Assembly (NCBI GenBank): GCA_963920705.1
Contig: OY987236.1
Coordinates: forward strand, 13,213,886-13,277,885
Reading direction: 5' to 3'
Source: Odiellus spinosus
Lineage: Eukaryota > Arthropoda > Arachnida > Opiliones > Phalangiidae
Length of the DNA: 64,000 nucleotides
This document shows positions 24,501 through 33,691 of this stretch, piece by piece (within the stretch, counting starts at the first letter, position 1; each line of letters starts with the position of its first letter). The notes below the pieces were generated by a model. The model was not told where the DNA came from. It saw nothing but the letters and a program-made list of their open reading frames with translations, and made no database searches. The translations under genes and the position numbers were made by a program.

Positions 24501-25445
24501 GCTTTGTATCGCCGTTTTGTACTTGCTGGTTGCGTCTCCCTTATGGATCTCCTCGATTCCTCGACTTTACGCTGGCGCTCCATTTCATCTCTCGTGCCCC
24601 GTCCTGCGGTGATTTCTCGGTTAGTGGCGAAATCCTTCCGTGTTTTGATTCAGTGTGCCATTGCGATCTTTCCCGCTATTTTTGATGCTCGTGGCGTTCG
24701 CCCTGATCACATTTTTGGCCCGGGACTTTCGCCCACCCTGCAGCTTCCTTCGATCACTACCCCTACTCGTCTACTCTCTATCTGTGGGCCGGGTCTTTCC
24801 CGTCAAGTGTACGCCTATTTACTCCAGCTCCGTTTTGCCCGTCCTAGCCCCTTTGCACCACGGCACACTTCCTTACCGCTGTCCTCTCGCTTTTGGCATA
24901 TTAAATCCCTTAGCCCACTAGCTTCCCGTTTTGAACATGCGACTCAATGGCGGATTTTACATGGTGCCGTCCCCGTTCCTCGACGCCTTTTTCACATTGA
25001 TCCTTCATCCTATCCTTCTCCTGCCTGTCCCTTTTGCCCGGCCATCGGCGATCTTGATCATATGTTTTTGGAATGCCCTGTTACTTGTCTTTTCTTAGAC
25101 GAAGCCCGCGGTTTCTTACGATCTTTAACCGGCCATACCCACTCCTTGAGTGAGTATTGGTTTCTCGTTTTGGACCGTGGGCATCCGGCTTGCAATCTCG
25201 GTTTTACCCTTATCAAACACGTTTTGTACCGTGCTGCGCTTCACAACGGCCTTCTAGCGAACCTCGTCAAGTCCCCTTCTACAGCCTCCCATACCTTGTT
25301 TTCTCGCTTCCAGGGACGCTACCTGGCTCGTCTCCGGTTTGCATATACTCACGCCGTTTCCACAAACACTTTACCCACCTTTTGTCTGGCTTGGAAGCTT
25401 GATCTGCCTACTTTAGCTCCCTATCTCGGAATTCTTTCTCCCTAA
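21591..25445 (+). CDS. Non-LTR retrotransposon ORF2: endonuclease-reverse transcriptase
   Basis: A 1,284-residue polyprotein that nicks target DNA and primes reverse transcription on it. Residues 1-235 form an apurinic/apyrimidinic-type endonuclease: SLNVRG near the start, catalytic Glu in QETN, TGDFNC, LDRIYVDG, and terminal SDHSPV. RT spans about 440-730: NWRPLSLTNVDYKI at about 527, DFEKAFD at about 598, GIRQGCPLSGQLF, and the active-site YADD (Tyr about 700, Asp 702-703). A C-terminal zinc motif, C-x2-C-x7-H-x4-C, lies near 1,145-1,162 (CPFCPAIGDLDHMFLEC). There is no RNase H. The ATG at 21,591 begins the frame just before the endonuclease motif. The frame has no stops or missing catalytic residues that I can see, so the copy may be competent. 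The endonuclease presumably sets TC specificity. Confidence 0.95.
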   Translation: MFSLISLNVRGIGTPENNTRARLYIDGFQPDVVCFQETNVSRTFAASHHWKLWRFAFVHAFSPTPVGSGVSIGLRQQLSPLLRDSYTYLGSLAYVKLELAPQAYTHIFTVYLPARDDQAALLVLDHLVSRLEQLPPGEAVILTGDFNCTLDPLIDRRGSIERRTALAASLRTLVSRFALLDAFRSLQPHTASFTWSSSLRGHVFRARLDRIYVDGLFPVRSCFHDVCPFSDHSPVLLRFPFPSSYKRFHPAYWKLDIRCLEDPSFVTDLRDFIHTSVTSQSSPKSPTMQVSWCEWWFDVFKPGVRTFTRDYAAARSSITRNTMQALERELHGLNDHEGPRARDLRARLTSLLNARSRDALLKSRISYFQNVDRPTPDFFRWTARVAAACPINDLFDSTGSLVSSPISVRASVMDFYSDLYRHPGPPTKAPFLDALPSLPPESVDSLNAPFTLGEFTAALNSLSRGRAPGLDGLPVEFYATFWPEVGPALFQVYRELLRAHCPLPYLTAFSRSVVCLLPKKGDLRALRNWRPLSLTNVDYKIFSKLLALRVGLVLPEILSPSQSYSVPSRSIFDNLAVLRDLIDLANTRGEPLALVNLDFEKAFDSVRHDYLFQVLRAYGFPPHFCRCLAALYTSSEFLVKVNDSLTPAVPFARGIRQGCPLSGQLFSLAIDPLLRLLDSRLARGAAPPGPSYHALTNSTYADDLTALVRSDPEFLILRECLDLFSSFSGLQINNLKSVGLWSGSWVGRVDSPLGFLWNSNGVKVLGVYLGNSAAFLQRNWVDLEESFLRVLGRWRPLKSHVSLFGLVLIANQLVSSVLWHKLKVLDPPPALLARCQSALGAFVWGPVHWVARDVCVQSKLVGGLGLVSLRDRVRSFRIATAISLCSSSPVQPHYITAAALTATCALRLPLFFYSGVPLLCPSSFYTTLSTTLSALTFRLSLNFCALTALSHIPLFDTPAFFDLEGSSFSSALYRRFVLAGCVSLMDLLDSSTLRWRSISSLVPRPAVISRLVAKSFRVLIQCAIAIFPAIFDARGVRPDHIFGPGLSPTLQLPSITTPTRLLSICGPGLSRQVYAYLLQLRFARPSPFAPRHTSLPLSSRFWHIKSLSPLASRFEHATQWRILHGAVPVPRRLFHIDPSSYPSPACPFCPAIGDLDHMFLECPVTCLFLDEARGFLRSLTGHTHSLSEYWFLVLDRGHPACNLGFTLIKHVLYRAALHNGLLANLVKSPSTASHTLFSRFQGRYLARLRFAYTHAVSTNTLPTFCLAWKLDLPTLAPYLGILSP

Positions 25446-25725
25446 GTTTGCCTATGCCCTTCTACATTGTTAGTTTTTTTACGATTATAGCTACACATTC
25501 CATTTCTATCACAATTTCCACATATAATTATTAATCACAACTGGTTTTAAGGTTCCTTTAAGTTAGTCTTTCGCGAGTTACCACTACCTTGTTTATTGAT
25601 TGTCGCGAGCTCGTTCCCTATTTTATTACATCATTGTTGTTCACGGACTCGATTGTTTTTATTATTATTTTTTACCAACTCTGTACTTATATTTTGTTAT
25701 GGCTTGCAATAAAGCTTTTTGTAAA
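25446..25725 (+). other. 3' UTR and 3' terminus of the non-LTR element
   Basis: About 280 bp of AT-rich sequence after the ORF2 stop, with a polyadenylation-type AATAAA at 25,708-25,713. It ends GTAAA immediately before the TC run at 25,726. There is no long poly-A tail: the element ends directly against its target repeat. Confidence 0.75.
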
Positions 25726-25750
25726 CTCTCTCTCTCTCTCTCTCTCTTTC
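25726..25750 (+). repeat. (TC)n tract, 3' flank of the non-LTR element
   Basis: CTCTCTCTC... of roughly 22 bp then TTTCAAG. It is the same dinucleotide and same strand as the 190-bp tract at the 5' end, supporting insertion within a pre-existing microsatellite. Confidence 0.85.
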
Positions 25751-26280
25751 AAGTCAATCGTTCGTCTATTGAAACTAATGTTCTTTTGATGGCTCTTAAA
25801 AGGAGCGCAAACATAGAAATAATTTTACTGATTTTTTGCGCGCGCCAATGCCTCTTTACGTACCATGTCTCTACTCTTGAAAAGTTTAAATCGAATTTGG
25901 CGAGCGTTATAAACTATTTTTCTGGTTTTATCTTTGGCCAGGAGTAGATGTTCACTATAGTCTACTCCTGGTTATAGAACTAATCTTTTAAACGATCAAT
26001 TCAACTAAATATAATAATTTTCATGAAAGGTTACTGCGTATAATGTTCTAGTTTTTCCCCTTATAATATCATATTTGAAAATCATAGATATATATAATCA
26101 ATAAGTTAATTTATAGATTTAATAGGATTATAAATACCAGATATGTTAATAAAGATAACGCGAATATCGCGTTTTTTCAACCCATACTTCAACAACCCAT
26201 AATTCATTTATAAATTCTACTAAACCTCTCAGAAAAAGAGCATTAAGTGCTGACCCGAACAAAATAAGTCTCGACCAATT
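25751..26280. other. Non-coding stretch with a small hairpin
   Basis: No gene recognised. At 25,938-25,971 the sequence CCAGGAGTAGA is followed after 12 bases by TCTACTCCTGG, an 11-bp perfect inverted repeat of unknown role. Confidence 0.45.
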
Positions 26281-26283
26281 CAC

Positions 26284-26770
26284 TAAAGGGATACGTTCAA
26301 ACTAGCGTATCCCAACCGATTTTAAATTATAGAATCGAATCGATATTTAAATTACTCGGAATCGTTTCAAGCGCCATCTGATACGGTCACACTAGCATTT
26401 CTTAATCGATTTGAAACGGTAAAATCACCAGGAATCGTTTTAAGCGTCACGCGTTATCTTTATAAATCGATTTATCGTAGCTTCATCTATCGGTTGTTGA
26501 AACCGAATCGGTACGAAACTGGTTCCCGAAGCAGTATCGAGAAATCGAATCAAATCGATTCTAGAAAGACGGTTTTCCGTTCCCATGACTCCAGGGATAC
26601 GTTTTGAAACGGTTTAAATCGATTCCAAGGCCTAGTGTGAAAGCGGCTTTATTTACACCGATTCCAGAAACCGATTCAAATTTGGAGAAAAATGGTATTT
26701 CCCATTCGCACGATTCCCTGCAGAGAAACGTTTTAAATCGACTCCAAATCCTTTAGTATGAACGCGGATA
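26284..26770 (+). repeat. AATCGATTT-family repeat copies
   Basis: One near-complete copy (26,384-26,647) runs from GGTCACACTAGCATTTCTTA to CCAAGGCCTAGTGTGAAAGC and is flanked by partial copies on both sides. It has small indels relative to the copy at 18.8 kb (for example one base fewer in the GAAAGACGG block), which would break the open frame seen there. Confidence 0.6.
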
Positions 26771-27038
26771 CACTCTTACTATAGTATTGATCGAAACTAA
26801 ATTAAATATTCATTCTATATTGCCTTTATTATACAATCGTGGATACCACGACGTACATATAGGTTTTCAATTATTTCGAAAGGTACGTCGATGGGTGTTG
26901 TGTGTTTGGCGAAAGATGGGTGTTAGCGTTCTTCACGTCTTATTTTTAATATTTTTCTCATAAATATAGACCCACACCACCCCTTATATGACGTTTTATA
27001 CATTTAACTATATACATGAACCGTTCTAGTAAATCTTT

Positions 27039-27962
27039 TGAGACACTTTCTTGGTATTGATAAGAGAATTAGAAATTTAATTTAAAGGGAATATAAAATG
27101 GTTCGTTTGTCTAGGGGATTTAATAATATATTTAATAATAAGAGAGTGTCGTCATTGGAAATGAAGGGAGATCATGATTTGAGAATTAGAATAACAAAAA
27201 AATGGTTTATTGATAATATAAATATTACGAGTCCTTAAAAACAATACACTAAATAATTACTTAAGTACTGGCTGTTTTACCCCAATTAAAGTTTATCGAC
27301 TTACAGACGCGTCTGCTCATGGCGTGAGATGCTGACCAAGATTAGGTCCGTGTGGTTGATCCAAATATGGCGTCCGATGAGTAGCGATACGAGGATGGCG
27401 GGCATCGCGTTCACTTCAGCATAATTATTTAATTCACGTATTGACGTTCACGAATAATTATAAATAGATTAGTCCGAACGAGAGACCATTGACTTGGCGC
27501 GACCGCGAGTTTATTTTCTCCATCTTTCTTATTCTTTACTTAGTGTGACTCTAATAGAATTCAAACTTTCTAAGTTTTTACTTATCGCGGAGTATATCAC
27601 GAGTCACGACTTTTGGAACTGGTGTCCTCATCTTTTTCTGGTTACCGCGTTGCTTGGTGGCCGAAATGTTAATCTCCTATATTATATTTCTATCCCGTTC
27701 AACCTCGTGGTCTTGGGTTGCGAAACATTGCCAGGTGAATTTCGCGAGAATTCTTGTTTTTCCTTTTTGGTCAAGTTATTTTCGCGAGGGGGATTTTAAA
27801 ACAGCCAGCGGGGTTTCTACCAGCCAGTTCTAACAAAGGTTCTAAGTTTCGGGGTTTGAAAAATAAACCCCAGAATATAATTTTATAAAGTACAATTGGA
27901 CATAAGTGTTAAGTGAGGGCAGAAGTAAATAATTATTAGTAAGTGTTAAATAAAACGTCACA
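27039..27962 (-). repeat. 3' LTR (in element orientation)
   Basis: 924 bp, TGAGACACTTTC... to ...AACGTCACA on the plus strand. It appears identical to the LTR at 34,161-35,084 at an offset of 7,122 bp. The 101-codon plus-strand frame inside begins with TTG, opposes the element's transcription and is not a gene. It is preceded by CTTT, one copy of the target duplication. Confidence 0.95.
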
Positions 27963-27976
27963 ACTCTCCCCCACTT
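27963..27976 (-). promoter_or_regulatory. Polypurine tract (plus-strand primer)
   Basis: On the minus strand the bases just upstream of the 3' LTR read AAGTGGGGGAGAGT, almost all purine and directly abutting the LTR. That is where the RNase H-resistant primer of LTR elements lies. Confidence 0.85.
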
Positions 27977-28274
27977 AATCTTGAGCGTCCACGCGAAACA
28001 ACTTGAAATTCAAACAACAAAGAAACAAAAGAACACTAAGATCTAAGCTAAACATAAGATAATAAAAAAAATAAAACATTCAATTTAAGGTATACCTCAC
28101 TATTTACAATGGCCAAAAATAAAACAAAGATCGTCAATGTCAGAATGACTTACAAGAACAAATAATTTAAAACTGTAGCTAACAGTGAGAAAAAATAATA
28201 AAAACATACATATATACAAGACAATACTAGTACTAGTCAACAATAGGATACAAATAATTAATCCTAGAAACAAA

Positions 28275-31200
28275 TTACGAACAAATTGCTCGCCCAGTAA
28301 CTGGATTGCGAGGTCTGAGGCTACGAGACTTGTGGGGCTGTTCATTGTCGCTAATATCGGCAGAAATCTCACTATCTTCGCTTAACGCGCTACAAGGCCT
28401 CTTAATATCGGCATTCCGCTCGATTTCTAAAGGTTCTATAACCTGATTATTTTCAATGACGGAATTACTCGCGTCAGGCAATGGTTCTATGACCTGACCA
28501 AGCTCGGTCTCGGCATCACGCGCAGAAGACTGAGACTTGGTTGAAGGTTCGGTTTCACGTTCAACGTGGAGTTTCAATTCATGAATGTGAAACGTACCTT
28601 TGAGGACCCTCCCACCCTTAACACATTTAAGTCTGTAAGTTAGTGGTGAGAGTTTGTCAGCTATTATAAAGGGTCCATCCCAACGGGGAGCTAGTTTTGA
28701 GGTGAAACGAGCGCCGGCGGAGGACAAATAGTGGGTTCGCTTATAGACCAATTGGCCGATGTCATATTCAACATCGCGATGCTTTTTATTATAATACCCA
28801 GCTTGGCGGACTTGCGCGGCGGCAAGATTTTCTTGGGCTTGGGTTATAGCATTCTCCGTCTTCTCTTTAATTGCGAGGGCGTGAGAGTGTAAAGTCACGT
28901 CATTAATGACGTCCTCAGGTGACAGGGGCAAACTAATATCGGCTATAGTACGCAACTCGCGACCAAAATTAAGATAAGCGGGTGTAAAGCCAGTTGACTC
29001 CTGCGTGGCAGTTCGCAGGGCCATCGCGTATTGTTGGATTCCTAAATCCCAGTCCTGATGACTTTCCTCAACGTAAGTGGCTATCATTGTTGATAATGTG
29101 CGGTTAATTCGTTCTGTCTGGTTCGACTGGGGCGAATAGAAGGAAGTGTACCTATTTCGTATGCCTAGAACTTTGAAAGTGTCGCGCATTATTTTCGAGA
29201 CAAATTGTTTGCCGTTGTCACTGACAACTGTTAGTGGCAAACCAAAACGGGTAAATACGTGGTCTACTAACAAGTTAACTATGGGTCTTGTCGTAGCTCG
29301 GCGTAGAGGGAAAATTTCAACCCACTTGGTCATCATGTCGGTAACGACAAGGAGTTGGGTTATACCACGCCTACTAGGAGTATAGGGGCCTTTCAAATCT
29401 ATTCCTATAACGCTCCATGGGTCGGTTATTTTGGCTGAACGCATAAGGCCTGCTGGGGATTGCTGGGGTACTTTGTGCCTTTGGCACGCCTCACATGAAT
29501 GGACATACTCCCTAACAGCACGGGTCATACCGTCCCAAATGTATCTCTCGCGCATGCGCCGAAGAGTTTTAAAATTGCCTAAATGTCCAGCGGACCTGAC
29601 GTCATGGGTTAGTTGTAAAACTGTAGTGTAGAGTGACTTGGGAACCCAGATTTTATAATTTTCGTCTGCAGGTGCAGCGCTACGGGGAAGTCTATATAAA
29701 ATGCCATTAATTAATTTGCATTGTTTAACTAACTGAGAATCATTACTAGTATCAGGCGGTAAAGGGGCGTTATTGGTCAGAAAATTTATTAAAGGGCTAA
29801 GGCGATCGTCCTTAGATTGTTCTTCTCTAAAAATATCTGGCGAGAAAGCTATAGGCTCAGGGGGTGCGGCCAATGCAACGGCGACATGTCCACTGGCTTC
29901 TGGATTCAGAACCTCTAAAGATTCTTCCTCCATGGCCACTGGTAAACGTGATAACGCGTCCGCTATAACGTTTTTATCGCCAGGGATATGGTGCACGGTG
30001 TAATCGTAAGCCTGAAGTTTCGCATACCAACGCGCGTATTTGCCTGTAGGATCTGGTGTTTTTAAGAGCCACACGAGGGCGGAATGGTCGGTGTAAAGGT
30101 CAAAGTGGACGCCTTCAATATACGGGCGAAATTGACTAACACCCCAAACTGCAGCTAGGGCTTCCCTTTCGGTGGTACAATAATTTTTCTCGGCGTCGCT
30201 AAGCGTACGACTGGCATAACGTATAACGTGTAGTTTACCATTGCGTTTTTGTAATAGAACTGAACCGATTGCACTATCTGAAGCGTCGGTTTCAATAATA
30301 AAAGGTTCTTTAAAATTTGGGGCAACGAGAATAGGAGCGGAAGTTAAAGTTGCCTTAAGAGCATTAAATGCGGAAGTATGGGCATTGGTCCAAACATAAG
30401 GGACATCTTTATGAAGCAGAGCTGTTAATGGGGAAGCTAGGGAAGAAAAACCTTTGATAAATCGCCTATAGTAGCTGGCCATCCCCAAGAAAGAGCGAAG
30501 AGCTTTGATATTATGTGGGGGTAATAAAGCGCTAATGGCGCGGGTTTTCTCCGGGTCAACGGATATTCCATCCGTACTAATTACGTGTCCTAACAGCTGG
30601 GTTTTATTGACGCAAAATTTGGTCTTACTAGCCTTAATGGTTAGTCCGGCGTCTGCTAAAATTTTAAAAACTTTATTTAACGTAGCTAAGTGTTCCTCAA
30701 ATGTTTCTGAAATGACTACCAGGTCGTCTAAGTAAGCGCTAACACCTTCAGATGACAGTGGTCCAAATAATCGATCTATCATCCTTTGAAAGGTCGCGGG
30801 GGCATTGGTCAACCCAAACATAAGTACTTTAGGGCGAAATAGGCCTTTGTGCGTGACGAACGCGGCTTTATCTCGGCTAGAGGGGTCAAGTGGCACTTGC
30901 CAGTAACCTGCTTTAAGATCGAGGGTTGAAATGAACTTAGGTGAGCGGATGGAGTCAAGTATATCATCAATGCGAGGGAGGGGATAGGAATCTTTAATCG
31001 TGACTTCGTTTAATGAGCGATAGTCCACGCAAAGTCTAAAGCCACCATCCTTTTTCGAGACAAGGATACAGGGGAAACTCCATGGGCCATTGCTAGGTTC
31101 AATTAAATCCTGACTAAGCATATCATAAACAATTTCGTCAATTTTTTCCTTTTTAAATGGAGAATATCGGTAGGGGGCGCGACCTATAGGGGTTGCGTCA

Positions 31201-31880
31201 CCTGTATCAATATAATGGGTTGCTGTATTGGTTAGACCAGGCAAAGTAGCAAATAAGTGTTTATGATCAGAAACAAGTTTGGTTAATTGGGACCTTTGAT
31301 TGATTGAAACATTAGCTACCGATAGGGCGGTTTTTAAATCAGCTTCGTCGATTTCGACATCTGTCACGTGACATAATAGAGGAGAGCTTTGTGCCTGCTC
31401 GACTGGAACTGGTTTAGAATAAAAATCATATAATTTTGTGGGTTCATTAGACCAAGCGTATCGCATTTCTTTGTAATTAGCTATTAAACCACATTTTTGA
31501 AGCATATCCATGCCTAAAATACATTGACAAATTAAATTGGGAACAAAATAAACATTATTGAATTCAGTTTTGCCAGGTAAAGAGAATTCCGCCTTTGCAG
31601 AACCAGTAGAAGTTAGGCGCGTTTTATTCGCTAGTTTAATGCCTAACTTATGCCTATTGCGATTATTATTAATTAAGATTGAACTATTTTTAAACGCTTC
31701 ATTTACTAAAGTAAACGAAGACCCTGGGTCTACCAAAGCTTCACACTCTTTACCATTAATGCTAATCTGAATCCAAGCTAATTTTGGGAGACCGGAAGTC
31801 TCGCCTGAAATATTGCCTAAGATTGGGCCTAACTTCGGTTTCCGGAGGAAGTGCCCGAATTTTTCGCTCCGGCGTTGTCG
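28275..31880 (-). CDS. pol: Gypsy-type Pol polyprotein (protease, RT, RNase H, integrase), read by -1 frameshift from gag
   Basis: About 1,201 residues after the frameshift. The frame lacks its own ATG: it is open back to a TAA at 31,899-31,901 and overlaps gag by about 70 bp. Numbering from 31,736, the protease begins LVDPGSS, where families normally have D-S/T-G. RT covers about 165-345 with active site YLDD (335-338). RNase H has Asp in ETDASD (484), then TEREA and YTDHSA. Integrase has an HHCC zinc motif (about 710-755) and catalytic Asp 780, Asp 840 and Glu 875 (GIDLKG, SDNGKQF, QTERIN). A GPF-type motif (WDGPFII) is near the C-terminus. The polyprotein would be cleaved in the particle, reverse-transcribe the RNA and integrate the cDNA. 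No stops interrupt it. The DPG protease motif is the one key oddity. Confidence 0.95.
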   Translation of the reverse strand, partial: RQRRSEKFGHFLRKPKLGPILGNISGETSGLPKLAWIQISINGKECEALVDPGSSFTLVNEAFKNSSILINNNRNRHKLGIKLANKTRLTSTGSAKAEFSLPGKTEFNNVYFVPNLICQCILGMDMLQKCGLIANYKEMRYAWSNEPTKLYDFYSKPVPVEQAQSSPLLCHVTDVEIDEADLKTALSVANVSINQRSQLTKLVSDHKHLFATLPGLTNTATHYIDTGDATPIGRAPYRYSPFKKEKIDEIVYDMLSQDLIEPSNGPWSFPCILVSKKDGGFRLCVDYRSLNEVTIKDSYPLPRIDDILDSIRSPKFISTLDLKAGYWQVPLDPSSRDKAAFVTHKGLFRPKVLMFGLTNAPATFQRMIDRLFGPLSSEGVSAYLDDLVVISETFEEHLATLNKVFKILADAGLTIKASKTKFCVNKTQLLGHVISTDGISVDPEKTRAISALLPPHNIKALRSFLGMASYYRRFIKGFSSLASPLTALLHKDVPYVWTNAHTSAFNALKATLTSAPILVAPNFKEPFIIETDASDSAIGSVLLQKRNGKLHVIRYASRTLSDAEKNYCTTEREALAAVWGVSQFRPYIEGVHFDLYTDHSALVWLLKTPDPTGKYARWYAKLQAYDYTVHHIPGDKNVIADALSRLPVAMEEESLEVLNPEASGHVAVALAAPPEPIAFSPDIFREEQSKDDRLSPLINFLTNNAPLPPDTSNDSQLVKQCKLINGILYRLPRSAAPADENYKIWVPKSLYTTVLQLTHDVRSAGHLGNFKTLRRMRERYIWDGMTRAVREYVHSCEACQRHKVPQQSPAGLMRSAKITDPWSVIGIDLKGPYTPSRRGITQLLVVTDMMTKWVEIFPLRRATTRPIVNLLVDHVFTRFGLPLTVVSDNGKQFVSKIMRDTFKVLGIRNRYTSFYSPQSNQTERINRTLSTMIATYVEESHQDWDLGIQQYAMALRTATQESTGFTPAYLNFGRELRTIADISLPLSPEDVINDVTLHSHALAIKEKTENAITQAQENLAAAQVRQAGYYNKKHRDVEYDIGQLVYKRTHYLSSAGARFTSKLAPRWDGPFIIADKLSPLTYRLKCVKGGRVLKGTFHIHELKLHVERETEPSTKSQSSARDAETELGQVIEPLPDASNSVIENNQVIEPLEIERNADIKRPCSALSEDSEISADISDNEQPHKSRSLRPRNPVTGRAICS

Positions 31881-33691
31881 TTTCCCTGGCGGGGGCGTTT
31901 AGGACAACGGGGCTTAATATGGCCTACTTCTCCGCAACCGTGACAGGTAGGGATGAAAGGTTTAGCGTCGGCGTTTAAAGGCTTATAGCTAGATTTATAG
32001 GTAGGCCTATACGTATTCTGATTCTTGTTCTCAGAACGTTCGGGGCAAAATTTTTGGTAGTGACCTGGCCTACCACAATTCATACATGTTAATGGCGCTT
32101 TTTGAATTGAGGCAGAGGGAGCGGTATTAGACTGATTATTTTTGACAGACTCCTCTCGTGGATCTTTGGCTGCGTGTTCGGTTAAAATGGCGTCGCTTAA
32201 TAACTCTCTAACGCGCGTGTACTTTTTGGTTGCCAAGGGAATTTTAATATCCTTGTGTAAATTTCGCCTAATTAATCTTAGTTGCTCACGTGGCAATAAG
32301 GGCTCAGTAAGCTTACGCATAAGGGTTAACATGGACTCTACATAATTGGTTGAGCTTTCCCTATCTTTTTGACAACGATTATGAATTTGGTCTAAAATAT
32401 GCTCGTCATCTGTATCGAGCTGAAATTCGGCCGTAATGGCGGAAGAAAAATCGCTAAAACTATCAAAAGGACCCTGACCCTCGAACCATTCCCAAGCTGA
32501 TCCAGTCAGCATACTAGGTACCCAACGTTTAATAAAAAGATCCTCTGGACAATCGCGACCGGCAAGAATTTGACATAATTTTGTCAAGAAATCCTTAACG
32601 GTTAAACCATTGGCGGCGCCAGAGAAACTTGGCATTGACACAGCGGGTACCCACGAATTTGGCAACCCTGAGTGCGAATGATGGGAATGACCTGAGCCAG
32701 GAATACTACTGGTGACAGAGAAGCCAGAGACGGAGTTAGCTAATGGGGCGACTGAATTTGCTATATTAGTGGCACCAATAATTGAATTTGCCGCGGAAAT
32801 AGACGGGGAGCTAACATTTGAATTTCCCGCTAAAAGTGATGGGGCGCTATTATTTAAATTTGGCGTTTGAACTGGAGCTATGGGCGTTTGAACAGAAACA
32901 ATAGGCGTATTATTGGTTTGCGAAACCATGCTTAGGGGCAAACTCTGGGTTGGCGCACTAGTCGTTTGAACTACAGTAGGAGAAATGGGGGCGACAACCG
33001 CGTTACTTGTTTGGGAAATAACAGGAATTTGCGCGGGTGTGGCTGTAATAACATTAGTTGAATTAGGGGGAATTTGGTTTTGGCTAGCTTGGAGTGCCGA
33101 AAGTTGATTAGCCATCAAAGTAAACTGTTGCATTAAGGCGTTAAATTGTAATTGCATCGCAATCATAGGGTCATTTGCAGGGTTAGCTATATTAGAACCT
33201 GACGATGATGGCGGATTTTGACTTAAGGGACTTTGTCCTACCGAAGCCACATTGTGGGCGGGCGGGGGGCTAGAAGTATTAGCGGGCACAATGATTTGCG
33301 CGCTAGAATTATTAGTGGGCCTAACGTTTTGCGCGCCAGAATTATTAGCGGGCATAACGTTTTGCGCGCCAGAATTATTAATAGGCATAACGGGCGGCGC
33401 TAAACTTGGGGAAAGAGTGGGTGGCGTTAAACTAGGTATAAGAGTGGGTGGTGTTCCACTAGTGGATAAACCTGTTTGGGACATAGAGCTAGCACCTGGT
33501 ACGGACGCCATTGATGAACGGTGAACTATAGAAATTTTCTTAGTTGGGGGGGTGGTTAAAGAACGCTCTATTTCTCTACGGGACGCACGCTCGTTTCTCT
33601 CAAATTGTTGAAATTCTCTGTAGCAAATTTCGCAACTATTTTGGCGACTATATTGGGGAAAACACGTGTCGTGTTTTGAAATAAACTTCAT
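31829..33691 (-). CDS. gag: Gypsy-type Gag (capsid/nucleocapsid)
   Basis: 620 residues from an ATG at 33,691. Residues about 50-330 are strikingly low-complexity (Ser, Asn, Pro, Ala, Gln, Val), including repeated NNSGAQNV-like units near the N-terminal third. A capsid-like region follows (about 350-490), including FLTKLCQILAGRDCPEDLF, WEWFEGQGPFDSF and the LRLIRRNLHKDIK segment. Two CCHC zinc knuckles lie near 535-548 (CMNCGRPGHYQKFC) and 580-593 (CHGCGEVGHIKPRC), both C-x2-C-x4-H-x4-C. These bind genomic RNA. The stop lies 51 bases beyond the frameshift heptamer, so most product would be Gag alone and a minority Gag-Pol. The long unstructured N-terminal region is unusual in size. Confidence 0.93.
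   Translation of the reverse strand: MKFISKHDTCFPQYSRQNSCEICYREFQQFERNERASRREIERSLTTPPTKKISIVHRSSMASVPGASSMSQTGLSTSGTPPTLIPSLTPPTLSPSLAPPVMPINNSGAQNVMPANNSGAQNVRPTNNSSAQIIVPANTSSPPPAHNVASVGQSPLSQNPPSSSGSNIANPANDPMIAMQLQFNALMQQFTLMANQLSALQASQNQIPPNSTNVITATPAQIPVISQTSNAVVAPISPTVVQTTSAPTQSLPLSMVSQTNNTPIVSVQTPIAPVQTPNLNNSAPSLLAGNSNVSSPSISAANSIIGATNIANSVAPLANSVSGFSVTSSIPGSGHSHHSHSGLPNSWVPAVSMPSFSGAANGLTVKDFLTKLCQILAGRDCPEDLFIKRWVPSMLTGSAWEWFEGQGPFDSFSDFSSAITAEFQLDTDDEHILDQIHNRCQKDRESSTNYVESMLTLMRKLTEPLLPREQLRLIRRNLHKDIKIPLATKKYTRVRELLSDAILTEHAAKDPREESVKNNQSNTAPSASIQKAPLTCMNCGRPGHYQKFCPERSENKNQNTYRPTYKSSYKPLNADAKPFIPTCHGCGEVGHIKPRCPKRPRQGNDNAGAKNSGTSSGNRS
31842..31886 (-). promoter_or_regulatory. 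-1 ribosomal frameshift signal at the gag-pol overlap
   Basis: Minus-strand bases 31,886-31,880 read GGGAAAC, a canonical X XXY YYZ heptamer lying in the correct phase of gag (codons CAG GGA AAC). After a 7-nt spacer (GACAACG), CCGGAG (31,872-31,867) can pair perfectly with CTCCGG (31,847-31,842) across a 19-nt loop. That loop can itself form CGAA-AAA-TTCG. The pol frame is closed by a TAA just upstream (31,899-31,901) and open afterwards, so a -1 slip here enters pol. GGGAAAC is a known retroviral-type shift site; its use here is inferred. Confidence 0.85.

Noticed and set aside
19851..25402. Many long alternative-frame and antisense open frames across the non-LTR element
   Set aside because: They are shadows of ORF1 and ORF2, caused by higher GC content and few stops in those frames. 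None has recognisable motifs.
27494..27799. A 101-codon plus-strand frame, repeated exactly at 34,616-34,921
   Set aside because: It lies inside the LTRs, on the strand opposite to gag-pol, and begins with TTG. Identity of the two copies reflects LTR identity, not coding constraint.
29090..29220. Integrase catalytic spacing of 34 rather than 35 residues between the second Asp and Glu
   Set aside because: The PQSN..ER form, with two residues between Asn and Glu, resembles the PQANP.ER variants known in many animal Gypsy-type elements, so I do not treat it as a deletion.
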